From Uranotaenia lowii (lineage: Eukaryota > Arthropoda > Insecta > Diptera > Culicidae): a DNA stretch of 64,000 bases. Numbering within the stretch: position 1 is the first letter of the stretch; the number at the start of each line of letters is the position of its first letter. Positions 42,290 through 52,846 of this stretch are shown here, piece after piece. Where the stretch lies: NCBI RefSeq assembly GCF_029784155.1, contig NC_073691.1, positions 138,686,433 through 138,750,432 of the forward strand. The letters run 5' to 3'. The notes under the pieces were generated by a model. The model was not told the DNA's origin, searched no databases, and was given only the letters and a program-made list of their open reading frames with translations. Both the position numbers and the translations under genes were made by a program.

Positions 42290-43332
42290 CACGCTCATTT
42301 TTTTATAACCATTTTCAAGTTTTTTCCAACCGTTTTATGGTTTTTTCCTGAAAAAAACTATTATTGTTATTTTTGAACCAAAGTAAACTGTTAAATTTCA
42401 ACCATTTTCAAAGTTCTAGCGGAAAACCAAAAAAAAAACGGTTAAAAATTTAAGCATCTTTCTTTAGTGATTGGTCCGCCATTGTTTTTGTAAGCGTCAA
42501 CACCTCGGAATGGTTAAGAAAGATTATCTGCGAAGGAAGTATCTCTTGGGCAAGGTAGACCCGGATGGTCTTATTTCGAAGGAATCGTGTTCAAGGCGTA
42601 AGAGGTGAGTTTTGTTTTTTAATATTATGTTAGTTGATTTGCCTCTAGTTGATTTCAGATAACCTCTAAGTTTTATGTCTCGGTTCTACCTTTTAAGGTT
42701 CCCCCGTAAAATTAAGTTCCGAATCCAAATTCCGGACCAAGTGCAACTAGCTGGTGCTGAGTTTCCTGATTTCAAGTTTGGCTCTCTACAGTATTCTCTT
42801 CAGAGACGTTCCGAGTATCAAGTTAGTCCGGGAAGCAGGATGTACCACCGGGATCTTATCGGGAGATGCTAGGTCGAGAAAGTTCCAGTCCGTATTCAAG
42901 AAGATTAAGATTAAGAAGGTTTTTTGATCGGCGCACTCATTATCGTCCCCAGCTGTTCCAGTTAGCCCAAAGGTAATCATCAAAATAAATGGTTAGGATA
43001 ATTTTATTCCTTAAAAATTTGTAATATTGATTAAAAGTGATAAAAATAAAGAAATTTCATAAAATTTGAATTTGAAAAAAATAACACAATTTATTGCGGA
43101 AATGTTTTTTTCTAACTCTCAAAATAAATAATCGCGTTACCTTTTTCTGAAAACGGTTATTTTTCAAGCATTTTCTACCTATACGAAAACGGATGATAAA
43201 TAACCATAATCGAAGTTCTCCGCGAAATCTCATTTTATGAGTTTTTACGGAAAACTCATAAAACGACTTAACCCACAGAACTTGGATTATGGTTATTTTT
43301 CAAACATTTATGGTTCAATATGGCCGAGCGTG
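42290..43332 (+). mobile_element. CAC-ended element E (CACGCTC TIRs), relative of C
   Basis: The ends CACGCTCATTTTTTTATAAC and inverse CACGCTCGGCCATATTGAAC are flanked by CT (42288-42289, 43333-43334). The flanks carry AACCATTTTCAAG and AACCGTTTTATGGTT-type palindromes, like element C. The centre holds a two-exon gene and AATAAA (42983). No transposase. 1043 bp. Confidence 0.8.
42510..42872 (+). CDS. Two-exon, 89-residue ORF in element E
   Basis: ATG 42510 reads MVKKDYLRRKYLLGKVDPDG and LISKESCSRRK up to a consensus donor GTGAGT at 42605. Using the acceptor CTACCTTTTAAG ending at 42697 (93-bp intron), exon 2 continues in frame (RFPRKIKFRIQIPDQVQLAG and onward) to TAG at 42870. The more usual-looking TTGATTTCAG at 42658 would give an immediate stop. 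A second, overlapping frame near the end (GDARSRKFQSVFKKIKIKK) also looks protein-like, so a late frameshift is possible. Basic, Lys/Arg-rich. No known family. VDPDGLISK vaguely recalls VNSNGFISI in element C. Confidence 0.45.
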
Positions 43333-43334
43333 CT

Positions 43335-44138
43335 GGATCCGCATACTTTCAGTCGATTCGCAATTGAAATAATAGCGGCGATGATGACTGATGACAAGAA
43401 TGATGATGTTTACATTACAAATGTATCATGATGCAAGTACGCGGAGCAAAGCCAACTCAAACTGTGGTTAGCAGTTACACTGCAGTGTTAGCAGAAGATA
43501 ATGAGTAATAGCCTCATTTTACTCATTGGGAAATTAGAAGTTTCTTGGTTAGGGAATCCTAGTGTGTAATAGTGACAAATAGCTATCGCTTATATAGAAA
43601 GTAACGAATAAACGTTACCTCTTTTCCAAACACTAAACTTGTGTTGAATTACTCATTTCAAAATATATATAAATATAAGTCCTCCACTATTTTAATTCAT
43701 TTTTCATCTTACTGTAAACTTATGGAAAAATAAACACTAAAATTATGATTTGAAATTTAAATTAAGGCGAAAAGGGGTGATCAGTAAAAATAGTATGAAA
43801 AATGAAAACTACTGTTTCGTATCAATAAAATATTTGAAATTTGAAAGTGCATCGTCCAGCGTTGATATGAAGAAAGCGTTTTTCGAGTATAATGTTCAAA
43901 CGGGGATGTACGTTTGCTAATCTGCTGGGTGTTCGGGAAAATTAAAAGGCGTTTTGAGCAGCCTAAAAAGACAGGTAGACTAACAGCACCCTGACACCGC
44001 AAAAAAAAATCGGGCTTAAGGGTTACAAACGGAAAAATGCCCAAACAGTTGGCCAACAGCAAATCGTATCGACAATCTCCAATCCAAAACGCTTGAAAAA
44101 AAACTATTCAAGTTGAACTTAGCAAATTTCAGTGTGGA
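43335..44138. other. No recognised gene
   Basis: AT-rich. Possibly outer parts of the hAT-like element whose transposase remnant starts at about 44139. No TIR was found. Confidence 0.4.
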
Positions 44139-44880
44139 TTGCTTGACATAAATTTGACACCTTTTAATTTTTTTAACTCACATGCGTGTGAACCAACTAT
44201 AGGTCCAGTCGCAAAAGTATTTAACATCCCAGCATATGGCGAAGCCATTGCAGGTTATATCACAGAAATAGCTAAAGTTATCAGGAATATGAGATCTCTA
44301 GAGCTACAAACTTTTTTTTTGAATGTTCGATGGAGCATCGCGACGTCACCGGAAAATTTTCGGGATAAATGCACGATTTGTGCATAATGGAAAAAATGTC
44401 ACCCGAACGCTATCCATGTTGGAAATTTGGAAAAAAAAACTTACAAACTTCTCAAAATTTGAAAAATGCTGTAGCGAAGGTTTGTGTACTGCGTTACGCA
44501 TATCTATCCATATACCTCTGACAACGCCCGAAATGCTCTTAAGTGTAGAGAAAAGTTGACGGTTTGTTTGAAAACAGCTCTGGCTTCATGTGTTCCAGAC
44601 AAAGAAGAAATAAGAAATATTGTACATGAAAACCTGAACGATTCTAGAGCGGATCTGAGCGACTCCATCGAAGTTAAAGACGATAGTGCTTCAAATAAGA
44701 TCGATGAAATGCTGGGTTGCCAATGACTCTGTCGATAAGGAAAGCGAAACACTTAAGCAGATCCGAAAAATTGTGAAAGATTGTCGCAAGCAGCAGTTCA
44801 GTCCCTGTTTCCGCAGTCCAAAGATACCCCTTCCTGAAAAAGATGTGGAAACAAATGGGGCTACCTTTACGGAATGCTGA
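44139..44880 (+). pseudogene. hAT-like transposase remnant
   Basis: Text at 44323 onward (MFDGASRRHRKIFGINARFV then HNGKNVTRTLSMLE) matches the conserved D-G-A-S/T-R...F-G-I/V-N...T-L core of a group of hAT transposases, including its first catalytic Asp region. Upstream, PTIGPVAKVFNIP and MRSLELQTFF, and downstream, KTALASCVPDKEEIRNIVHE, are in other frames, so several shifts and stops separate the pieces. The C-terminal dimerisation region is not seen. Confidence 0.55.
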
Positions 44881-45089
44881 ACTCCGCTCTTATCAGCAAA
44901 ACAACTTTTGTTTTGTTTTGTTTCGGCCTTATTTTTTGTTTAGATAAGCTTCAAGTGTACATTGTGTTTCAGTTGAAACTTCTCTGTTTAGTTTAGAACT
45001 TTTGAAAGTTTATATTTTTAGTGACTTTATTTTATCGGCCTTATTAGTGAAAAGTGATGTCCTTTTTAGTAGGGACATCCAGAGATGCT

Positions 45090-45305
45090 CTTCTCTACTG
45101 TGACGGACGGACGGAGAACGGAGAATAAAAAACCTCCGTGCGATAACTGCAAAACACCCTGGTGAGAGTTTTCGTTCCCCTCCTCACATTATTCGCACCT
45201 AGGTTTCGATAGCCACACACACACCTCATTCCAATAGCTCCGGCGTGCGCCGTTGAGCACCCCGGTGAAACCACAGGACCGACTGGTTCAAGCCCAGACG
45301 GCGGC
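45090..45305 (+). repeat. Dispersed repeat R4, copy 1
   Basis: Matches 58355-58580 (ACGGAGAACGGAGAATAAAA, CACATTATTCG, CTCCGGCGTGCG, GGTGAAA-CACAGGACCGA). A later piece, AACAAACACGATGGTGTG at 45557, corresponds to 58587, so this copy carries extra DNA in between. Confidence 0.75.
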
Positions 45306-45371
45306 AACGCTATTCAAACCGTATGGAGCACATCTCTCAGATTTCTCCTTTTTTTCCCTCGTTTTGACAGA

Positions 45372-45456
45372 TTTAAGCTTTTTTCCTCACATTTAAGCTT
45401 TCGTCTCCTATGCTCTCAAGGCAAAAAAAGCTTAAATCTGAGGAAAAAGCTTAAAA
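45372..45456. repeat. Hairpin, ~31-bp arms with AAGCTT words
   Basis: TTTAAGCTTTTTTCCTCACA (45372) pairs with the inverse at 45426-45456. Each arm holds two TTTAAGCTTT-type words, so four related copies lie in 85 bases. Confidence 0.8.
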
Positions 45457-45949
45457 ACGAGATTCACGAGCACATATTTAAAAGATGTTGGTCACACGAT
45501 ACATAGACAAATCGTGTAACGTTGCAGGGATCTGTTCAAGTCACGAAAAAGAGAAAAACAAACACGATGGTGTGCATAATAATAGCATCAACAAACGATT
45601 ATTGTTTCGGGTGAGTATTTAGCTTCGTTTGAATTGGTAAACGCAATAAGCCAAGCCAGCTGCCGTCAGTGTCGCTCTCCCTCCATGGTAGAAACATTTT
45701 TTCACTGTAGTGTGTGTTTGCTTTGTCGTGTTGATTTACAGATTCTCTACAGAGGTTCGGCTAAAAATCTCTGCGGTGCGTTTCAGAGAATCTCTATCGA
45801 GAATTGTAAACCAAGCTCGTTGGTGTTTCACGTAAGAGAAATTGCACGCCTGGGGACATCTTTATATTATGATTTATTTTTTATATATAGATGGATAGAA
45901 CGTTTTATGAAATAAAAGATGGTGGAAATGAGCAGGTAGAAATTATTTA

Positions 45950-46530
45950 GAAGCATTATCATCACATATCAAATTTTTGTTCAGCACGGGCCAACAACTA
46001 TGAAGTGGTAGATACAGATAAACTTCTTATCTAAGTTTATGGCATATCGGCAAATTGAAATTCAAATTAGAGAGCCATTGAGGCAGAAATGAAAACTTGT
46101 AGTGCGAACGAACAAAAAGATTATCTGTGATTATTGATTAATCACCGTAAATTATCTTTTTTTTTTATTTTTCCAATCTCTTCATAAAATTAAAAAACTT
46201 TGGCCAAAAAGAAATAAAAAAAAACTCGACATCATCGGTGGTAGATCACTATCAGACGATCGACCGTACCGTTTCGCAACCAAACCCCGGCTGTAACGAA
46301 CGCGGTGATAGCAAACTGAGACTATACATCGATAGATGCGTTTCTGAGTTAAAGGGAGCTTCACATATCATCTTTTTGTTCGTTCGCACTGCAAGTTTTC
46401 CCGCTTGTGGTGCGAACCACGCGTGATAGTAGATGCAACTCTATGTGTATCTTCCACTTCATAGTAGTTGAACCGTGAGGAACAAAAATTTGATATGTTA
46501 TGATAATGCTTCTAAATAAATTCTAAATTC
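45950..46530. mobile_element. Foldback element with ~180-bp arms
   Basis: 45950-46130 is the inverse of about 46345-46525 (TTATTTAGAAGCATTATCAT, CATATCAAATTTTTGTTC, TATGAAGTGG, GTGCGA ACGAACAAAAAGAT). The loop (about 46180-46340) is unrelated, GC-richer sequence. Non-coding. Confidence 0.85.
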
Positions 46531-46620
46531 TATAAAAAAAAAATCATTATCTCAAAATGTCCCTACTAAAAAGGACATCACTTTCACCGATAAGGCCGAT
46601 AAATTAAAGTAACAAAACAT

Positions 46621-47572
46621 AAATAACGGTGATTATTCTCTTCATAAAAAAAGTTTATATTTTTGTTGAGTCCAATGCAATGATGGAATGCAATTAAGGA
46701 TTTATATTATTTTCAAAACATTTATTACGTGAATTGTAAAGTTTTTCAAAAAATAAAATTAATAAATTTTTGACAAATAAATAAAAAAAAGGTTTTTCCA
46801 AGTTAATATTTAGAATAAAAAAATGTATTGAAATAAATACCATTAATAAAACAGATTTCAACTTTTTTCCATTAAAATATTTAACTATCACTATTTTGTG
46901 GATCAGGAAAAAATCAATGGAATCTTATCAAAATTGATATATCAGGTTCGAAGTGGTGAAACGTCAATTCTAAAACATTTTCCTAAAAACAACCTAGTTC
47001 CAGAAAGTGAATTTTCGTTCAGTTTTTTTTTTATTCATAAATCTTAACTTGTAATTTTATATCTCTGAAATTAACATCTGCTCAGATCCGTTTTAAGCCA
47101 ATTACTTACTTAACCCTACAGTCGTAATTTTAATGCCCAAGTCTACTGATGATCACGATTACCGAAGCTTAGTAATTTCACAGCAGATAACGTTAATGCA
47201 TAGTACGTTTTAATGCCAAAGCAATTTTGGCATTAAAAAAAGACAACTGTCTTACGCCGCTTTTAATAAATAAACCAAACTAACGTTTCACTTGAGTTTA
47301 TGGCTAATTTTATCATTTTGGTAACATTTTTATGATAGCACTATACGGCAACAATGTTGACCCATAAGTAATCATCTTTTAAGGGATAAGAATAAATTAA
47401 TTTTCATAAACTCATTTTTTTTAAACCAGCATTTCTAAACAATATTTTGCACACCTACACCTTTGCTATCTTCAAACACTATTGATTTATTACATTTTTT
47501 ATGTGGGTAGAATAACGGGAATTATGGGGAAAACAATTCAAATGCATCGTTTTGAATAAACTGCATTGCATT
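46621..47572. other. No recognised gene
   Basis: AT-rich, with only short frames and no repeats I can pair. Confidence 0.45.
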
Positions 47573-47584
47573 ATCACGACGGTA

Positions 47585-47778
47585 AGGGCTTGTGATATAG
47601 CTCAGTTGGCAAGTCTGTTGCCTCCTGAGCAGATGTCCGCGAGTTCGAGCCCAACAGTAAACATCGAACACAGTTGTACCGGATAAGTTTTTCAATAACG
47701 ATCCGCCAACTGTAACGTTGATAAAGTCGCGAATGCCATAAAGATGGTAAAACGACTATAATCGAAACAAAAAAAAAA
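47585..47778 (+). mobile_element. tRNA-derived SINE, complete, with 12-bp TSD
   Basis: The duplication ATCACGACGGTA flanks it (47573-47584, 47779-47790). The 5' part looks like a tRNA: box A TAGCTCAGTTGG (47600-47611) and box B GAGTTCGAGCC (about 47641-47651). A tRNA-unrelated body follows and ends in an A run. This is the standard SINE plan: RNA polymerase III transcript copied by a partner LINE. The box-B half recurs at 29965. Confidence 0.9.
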
Positions 47779-47790
47779 ATCACGACGGTA

Positions 47791-49657
47791 GATAACATTT
47801 TCCCGAAACTTAAATTAAATGATACTATTAGACCTGTTGATATTATTAGACCTGTTTTTAATGAGAACACCCTTTAGTCATAACAGAGATTCAGAAGTCT
47901 ACGAAGCGAATAACTTTTATATAATTTTTTTTCTCATTGACATCCCTTATTTCTTCCTCTTACGATAAACACACTTGCGTTATTTGCAATTTATGAACAG
48001 ATCTAACAAGCTATTTTTTTTTCAATTTATTTGAAAGCCTTATCAATTTTTTTTCAAATTGATCTAGTTTACAATAACTTTGAAAAAAATTCTACTAACT
48101 AAAAAAAAGAGTTAACAAATGTAGTTTGTAGAAAAAATTGAGATTGGTATTTCCAGAAATGGATACATTTGAAATCAAAAAGCTTACCAACCGGAAACTT
48201 AAACCCGTTACTTTCTTTCTTCCGTTTGCTTCTGGGATTTGATAACTCCCACTCCTACTTTCCGAAGAAACAATTCCCAAAGCGATCGGAAACCGACCTG
48301 TGGGTATTGAAACTTTCCCAATACTACTGCCGTACGAGGAATCGAATCGAACGAAGCAAAAAAAACAAATGCATCAGACCGGCTTAATGCATTGCACTAA
48401 ATTGGCCCGATTGAAGCACTGAATTTGGAAAAAAGCGGAACCGAACTGAAGGAAAGAAAAACGGTATCCTTTTCTTAAAGTTTCCCACTATCGACGAAAA
48501 GGCTGTGAAAAAGATTCCTTCCTTTCTTTGACAACTTTCATTTCGATTCGTCTCTCGTCGTCAATTCGCTTTAGTCACATAAATTGCAACTGACATATTC
48601 TACCTAGATTTCCAAGCAATACAAAACATTTGTAGACTATGAGCAAAATTGTTTCCTCTGAAAATTTCGATATACGAATTAATCAGCGAATTGAATTGAG
48701 TTAACAATTGAAAATTCTGCAGCACATATTTTAAATTTAAAAATCAACTCTATTTGTTCCTCTCGCAAATTTCTATTAATAAACATTTAAATTTTGAGCG
48801 TTATAAAATGGACAGTATCTAGTTTTACTATCTAATAATGTTCATTGATACTTTTCCAATAATATGATTCAAACTGTACATCGGAACGTTATCCAAAACC
48901 AGAGATTTGAACAATGTTTTTTGGTACAAAAGAATTAATCCTTATTTGAGGTAGTTAAAATAGAAGTAGAAGCTATCGAAAAAAATAATTATTTCTGGCA
49001 CCTACAACCGCAGCTGCCGAAAAATTACGTAGGAGGAAGTGTTCTTTAATGCGCATATTAGGTAATATGCGCATTTGCACATACAGCTGATTGACGAAAT
49101 GGTAATCAGTGCTGTTTGAGGGTTATCCGATTTTGACACATGGCGTGAAAATTTTTAATGTTACACAAAGCCAAAAAATAAAAATTTAAACAAGATTTTT
49201 AACAGTTTTTTTTAATATATTGTTCTTTTAAAATCTTGCATACAGAATTTGTAAACAAAAATGTTAATATTTTTTCTTATTAGGTCGTTTGAAAATAATC
49301 AAACAACAAATTGAACCATTTAGCATAACAATAACTGATAAGATATTGGAATGATAGACAGGTTTTCAATGCCCATATTAGGCAGGTTAAATGCCTGTAT
49401 CAAGAAAAAAATAAATTTGCTAGGGAAGAATGCCACCTAGTGGTAAATTCCTGGCAAAAAAAATAGATTTGCAATTTTTTTTACTTTTTATCATTGAAAC
49501 ATAAAATCTAAACTCTAATTAAAATCTCAATCTGAAAGTAGAAGAGCTTAATAACGATCTCATAAAAATATGATAAGAACAAAATATTACCACGAAAAAT
49601 GGCTATTTTCAGCTTTTACGTATGCTTAACATGATTTTCTACTTGAGATGCAACGAA
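47791..49657. other. No recognised gene; perfect 13-bp palindrome at 49048-49075
   Basis: Mostly AT-rich. 48170-48560 is less AT-rich and non-repetitive and may be single-copy DNA. AATGCGCATATTA at 49048 is followed, two bases later, by its exact inverse. Confidence 0.5.
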
Positions 49658-49659
49658 TA

Positions 49660-50594
49660 AAGTCTGTTTCACATAGAATCTGGTCGCATCTTTTCATTTA
49701 CTGCAGCGCTCCTAGTTGTCACATCGCGAATCTATTGACAGTGTTTTGATTCGAATGGTTTGTTGACTTAGTGGTGGAAATTTCATCAAGATTGGAGCAG
49801 TCAGTCAAAAGTTATCGACGATGGAACGCGAAAGGCGAGAGAAAATTCTGCACACTCACGTAGAGAAACCGACGTGGTCAGGGCTAAATATCACGAAATT
49901 AATGAAATATCCAAAATCGACTGTAAATTCGGTGCTGCAACGTTACCGGGAGACCCTTACGGTGGATCGAGCAAAACAAACCAGGCGTAAAAGTGGTACA
50001 TACGACCGGAAGCTGCGAGCAAAGGTAATTCGATCAGTTCACAATAATCCTGGAATCTCCTTGCGTGGTTTGGCGAAAAAGTTCAAGACGAACCATAGTA
50101 CAGCTCGACGAATTTGTTTGCGAGAAGGCTTGCGGTCGTATCATGCAAGCAAACTCCCCAATAGGACGCTGAAACAAAACCTGGTTGCCAAAACCAGGGC
50201 AAGGAAGTTGTACGAGAAAGTGTTGACCACGGACAACGGATGCATTTTGATGGACGACCAAACTGTCCGGAATTTCGTCCCATAGAGAAATATTGGGCAA
50301 TAGTTAAGGGTAAACTGAAGAAATGTGGCAGAACCATGAAAAAACCCGCTCAAATGGAAAAGTGGTGGAACAAGATGGCGAATGAGGTTACCAGCAGTAC
50401 TGTGCAGAAAATGGTGGTTTTAAAAAAAAAAAGTTCGAAAATTTATCCGAAAAGCTGACGAATGATTTCTATGTATTTTTTCCTTAAAGTGCGATAAAAA
50501 CCCAACAAAATGGCATTTTTCCTTTTGTTGTTCGTTATTTCTTTGCGGAGAAATGATCTATTTTATCCGACCAGATTCTATGTGAAACAGACTT
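49660..50594 (+). mobile_element. Young mariner deletion derivative, perfect 27-bp TIRs
   Basis: AAGTCTGTTTCACATAGAAT (49660 onward) is matched exactly by the inverse at the right end over 27 bases. TA on both sides (49658-49659, 50595-50596). The interior is a transposase gene with its middle removed. Perfect TIRs in a decayed landscape indicate recent movement. Confidence 0.93.
49821..50458 (+). pseudogene. mariner (DD37E-type) transposase, internally deleted
   Basis: The N-terminus is intact: MERERREKILHTHVEKPTWS, a helix-turn-helix (GISLRGLAKKFKTNHSTARR) and CILMDD with the first catalytic Asp (about residue 149). The sequence then jumps directly to PNCPEFRPIEKYWAIVKGKL, the block with the final Glu, in another frame. 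About 130 codons with the second Asp are missing. The flanking text is undamaged, so the element probably arose by one internal deletion and was then moved by transposase from elsewhere. Confidence 0.9.
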
Positions 50595-50769
50595 TAATCA
50601 TAATGCAATCATAACATTATTTATTTTGGATCGGACAACTAGATTACATTATTTTTAATTAAAAATTTAATAAGTGCGGTGGTATCAAAATGGTACACCT
50701 CTGTTGCATGATGCCCCGGATGGAACTTATATTTTTTTTAAAACAACTTACATTGATCTGGCATGAACA

Positions 50770-51015
50770 TTGAAGAGATTTATGATTTACATTCTTATTT
50801 TTAAGTCATGTATCGCACTTGAATGTTGTTTTCAAGTTTTGGCTCTCACTAAAGCTGATATAAGAAAAAGCATGAAGCTGTTACATAGATTTAGGGGTAA
50901 AAAACATTTAAAAAATATAATAGTACCTACTAAAATCCTAAAACAAAAACTTCCAAGATTGAAATGCTTACAAACGTGGGTTAAAAGACAGTCATTTTCA
51001 ATCTTGTGGACATGA
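50770..51015 (+). CDS. Short ORF with signal-peptide-like start, unknown
   Basis: From an ATG at about 50782 it reads MIYILIFKSCIALECCFQVL, then ALTKADIRKSMKLLHRF. A hydrophobic leader followed by LTKADIRKSMKLL resembles the start of insect odorant-binding proteins, but the expected Cys pattern does not follow in this frame, and a possible donor (GGGGTAAAA, about 50894) is weak. It could be an exon remnant or chance. Confidence 0.2.
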   Translation: MKRFMIYILIFKSCIALECCFQVLALTKADIRKSMKLLHRFRGKKHLKNIIVPTKILKQKLPRLKCLQTWVKRQSFSILWT

Positions 51016-51050
51016 ACGGAAAAGAATTGCGTTACATTTTGTTGCGCATC

Positions 51051-51451
51051 TTACACAAGATGAGTAACTGAATTCCTAAAAAAATATTTAAGGTTAGGAA
51101 TAATGTACTCGGTACCAAGTACCGCTGTCATCATTGATTGATTGAGGTTATTACGATCAGGATGCGGAATTGTCTGAGCCAATGAGTCTCCTGTTCCTAA
51201 AAGTTTTAGACTAAAACCATCCGAAAGATATTCCAACAACCACCAATTTCCGTTTGTGGAACTAAATTTCAATTTGGTACAGCAATTTAAAGTTCCTTCA
51301 TTATTACGAGAAAAATGCCTCGCTTCAAGGTCCGAAAGCGATTTCTGCTTCGGTAAAGTACATAAAAATTCAAACTGTGGGTTTCCAACCTCAGAATAAC
51401 GAACTATGAAAGGACCAGCTATGGGAAGATAGTGCGACTGGAGCACTTTCG
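51051..51451 (-). CDS. Open exon of unknown family
   Basis: An acceptor-like TTTCGTTACAG precedes an open stretch starting AKVLQSHYLPIAGPFIVRYS and continuing about 130 codons (WWLLEYLSDGFSLKLLGTGD) to a stop at 51053-51051. No ATG opens the frame, so it would be a 3' exon. Text composition is protein-like and the region is not an obvious repeat. A partner exon, perhaps from ATGGCGGGACTACTG near 51585, is not certain. Confidence 0.35.
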
Positions 51452-51453
51452 CT

Positions 51454-52014
51454 GTAACGAAATTTCACTGCATATTTTACTATGCAAATGAACTTGAACC
51501 GAAAACTTGCCACGATTAATCACGGCACTTGGAAAGTTTGAGCGCTTTCCCATTTCTAGAGTTAGGTCACCAGTAGTCCCGCCATGACGTCGTTGTTGTC
51601 GTCATCCTTGTCGTATATTCATTTTTTTTTTCTAAAGTTGACAAATTTACTCTGTTGAAACCCGACTGCGGGGAAAAGTTTGAGTGCCAAACTAAGTTCC
51701 GTTATTAATTACTGCCTCAAGCGGAACTCGTTGTTTCCGTCTTCCTGGGAAACAGCAATTAGCTATGCACGTTCATTACCGCAGTAAAATAAAAGTAACT
51801 TGTATTTCGACAAATTAGTCTATCTTGAAAAAAAAATGGTTATTGAAGACGTGTTGTTATGATCAGTTTATTTTAGTCTTTGAAAAATCGAACAAAGGTA
51901 CAGCATAAGCACAAAAAACACGGGTAGCTCTCACTTACACCGGGGTACGTGGTGACGATGGCTATTGAAACAATACTGTGTACTATTTATTGTTGTTGTT
52001 ATAATATTTATTCA
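51454..52014. other. Non-repetitive stretch, no supported gene
   Basis: Moderate GC, no TE signature. It could hold the 5' part of the exon at 51051-51451. Confidence 0.4.
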
Positions 52015-52059
52015 TCGAACATTTTGTTTAAATGAATTAGAATATAGAACAAACATCAA

Positions 52060-52269
52060 TCAGATAGAATTAAATAGACTGGACTGACGAACACGACGAA
52101 TAAAACGACTAGCTGGTTCATTGAACTGGTGCAGATGTTCAGCGTCCTGGAATACTCGCATCATCGCACTCAATGGCTCATTATAGCCGTAGGATGTTCG
52201 GTGGACTCGGTTTGATAGTAACGAGTGAGATCGTAAGGTCCTTAATGGCGCACTAAAGCATATCATTTC
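52060..52269 (-). pseudogene. LINE ORF2, C-terminal end
   Basis: Reads FSAPLRTLRSHSLLSNRVHR, TSYGYNEPLSAMMRVFQ and RVRQSSLFNSI then stop, the usual end of Jockey-type ORF2 proteins. It follows the 8-bp target duplication of the hAT element at 52270. Confidence 0.8.
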
Positions 52270-52838
52270 CAGAGATGTTAAAATCGCGAGTCTACATACT
52301 CGCACTTTGCCCTTCTTTGCAGAACGATTTTATTTCGTTAAACTCAATCTGCAATGATGCTATCTAAAGTTCAACTCGGAAAGCATCAGGAAGTAAGCTT
52401 CGGGTAAACTCGGCAGGAGTAAACAGCAATCGGGGGAAACATCAGCGAAGCAAACGAACAAATCTGCGAATTAAAGAAAAAATCGTTTTCGTTCGGCAGC
52501 CGAACACATCTATCGGACAACGCATGGGGGCGTGGCTAAAAGTGATAGATACAAGGGAACGGGAAACGAGCGAGAGAAGGGTGCGAGGAATGTTAACTCG
52601 GTCCGTCGGGCAACGATCGCTCGTGAGCATTCGTGTACGGTAAGCTTCGTTCTGTTGTTTCATTGGTGTGATTTTATTCCTGCGAGGAGGGGAAAACATC
52701 AACTCGGAACTGTTCTCTTCGTTTTGTGTGCAATCACGTCATGATTGGAACGAAGATAAAATCAATCTGCACACAACAAGTTAAACTCGGAAAAAATCAG
52801 CCGAATGATTCTTTCTGAGGCGAGTTTAAACACCGCTG
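52270..52838. mobile_element. hAT-type non-autonomous element
   Basis: Begins CAGAGATGTTAAAATCGCG; the inverse of its right end is CAGCGGTGTTTAAACTCG. The 8-bp duplication ATCATTTC (52262-52269, 52839-52846) identifies hAT. The LINE motif CTGGAAATGAT appears on both sides because of it. Higher GC than its surroundings and no transposase. AACTCGG words recur at 52374, 52594, 52698 and 52784. Confidence 0.88.
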
Positions 52839-52846
52839 ATCATTTC

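Larger units (their letters stand above)
45016..46620. mobile_element. Element with ~60-bp TIRs ending in AGTAGGGACAT
   Basis: 45016-45078 (including GTGATGTCCTTTTTAGTAGG) is the inverse of 46557-46618 with few differences. Between them are repeat R4 (45090-45305), a hairpin (45372-45456) and a nested foldback (45950-46530). No coding capacity was recognised. Exact outer tips and target duplication were not resolved. Confidence 0.6.

Noticed and set aside
47585..47660. A functional tRNA gene
   Set aside because: The boxes are good, but the sequence lies in a SINE with TSD and an A-rich tail, and the acceptor and anticodon stems do not form a convincing cloverleaf by eye.
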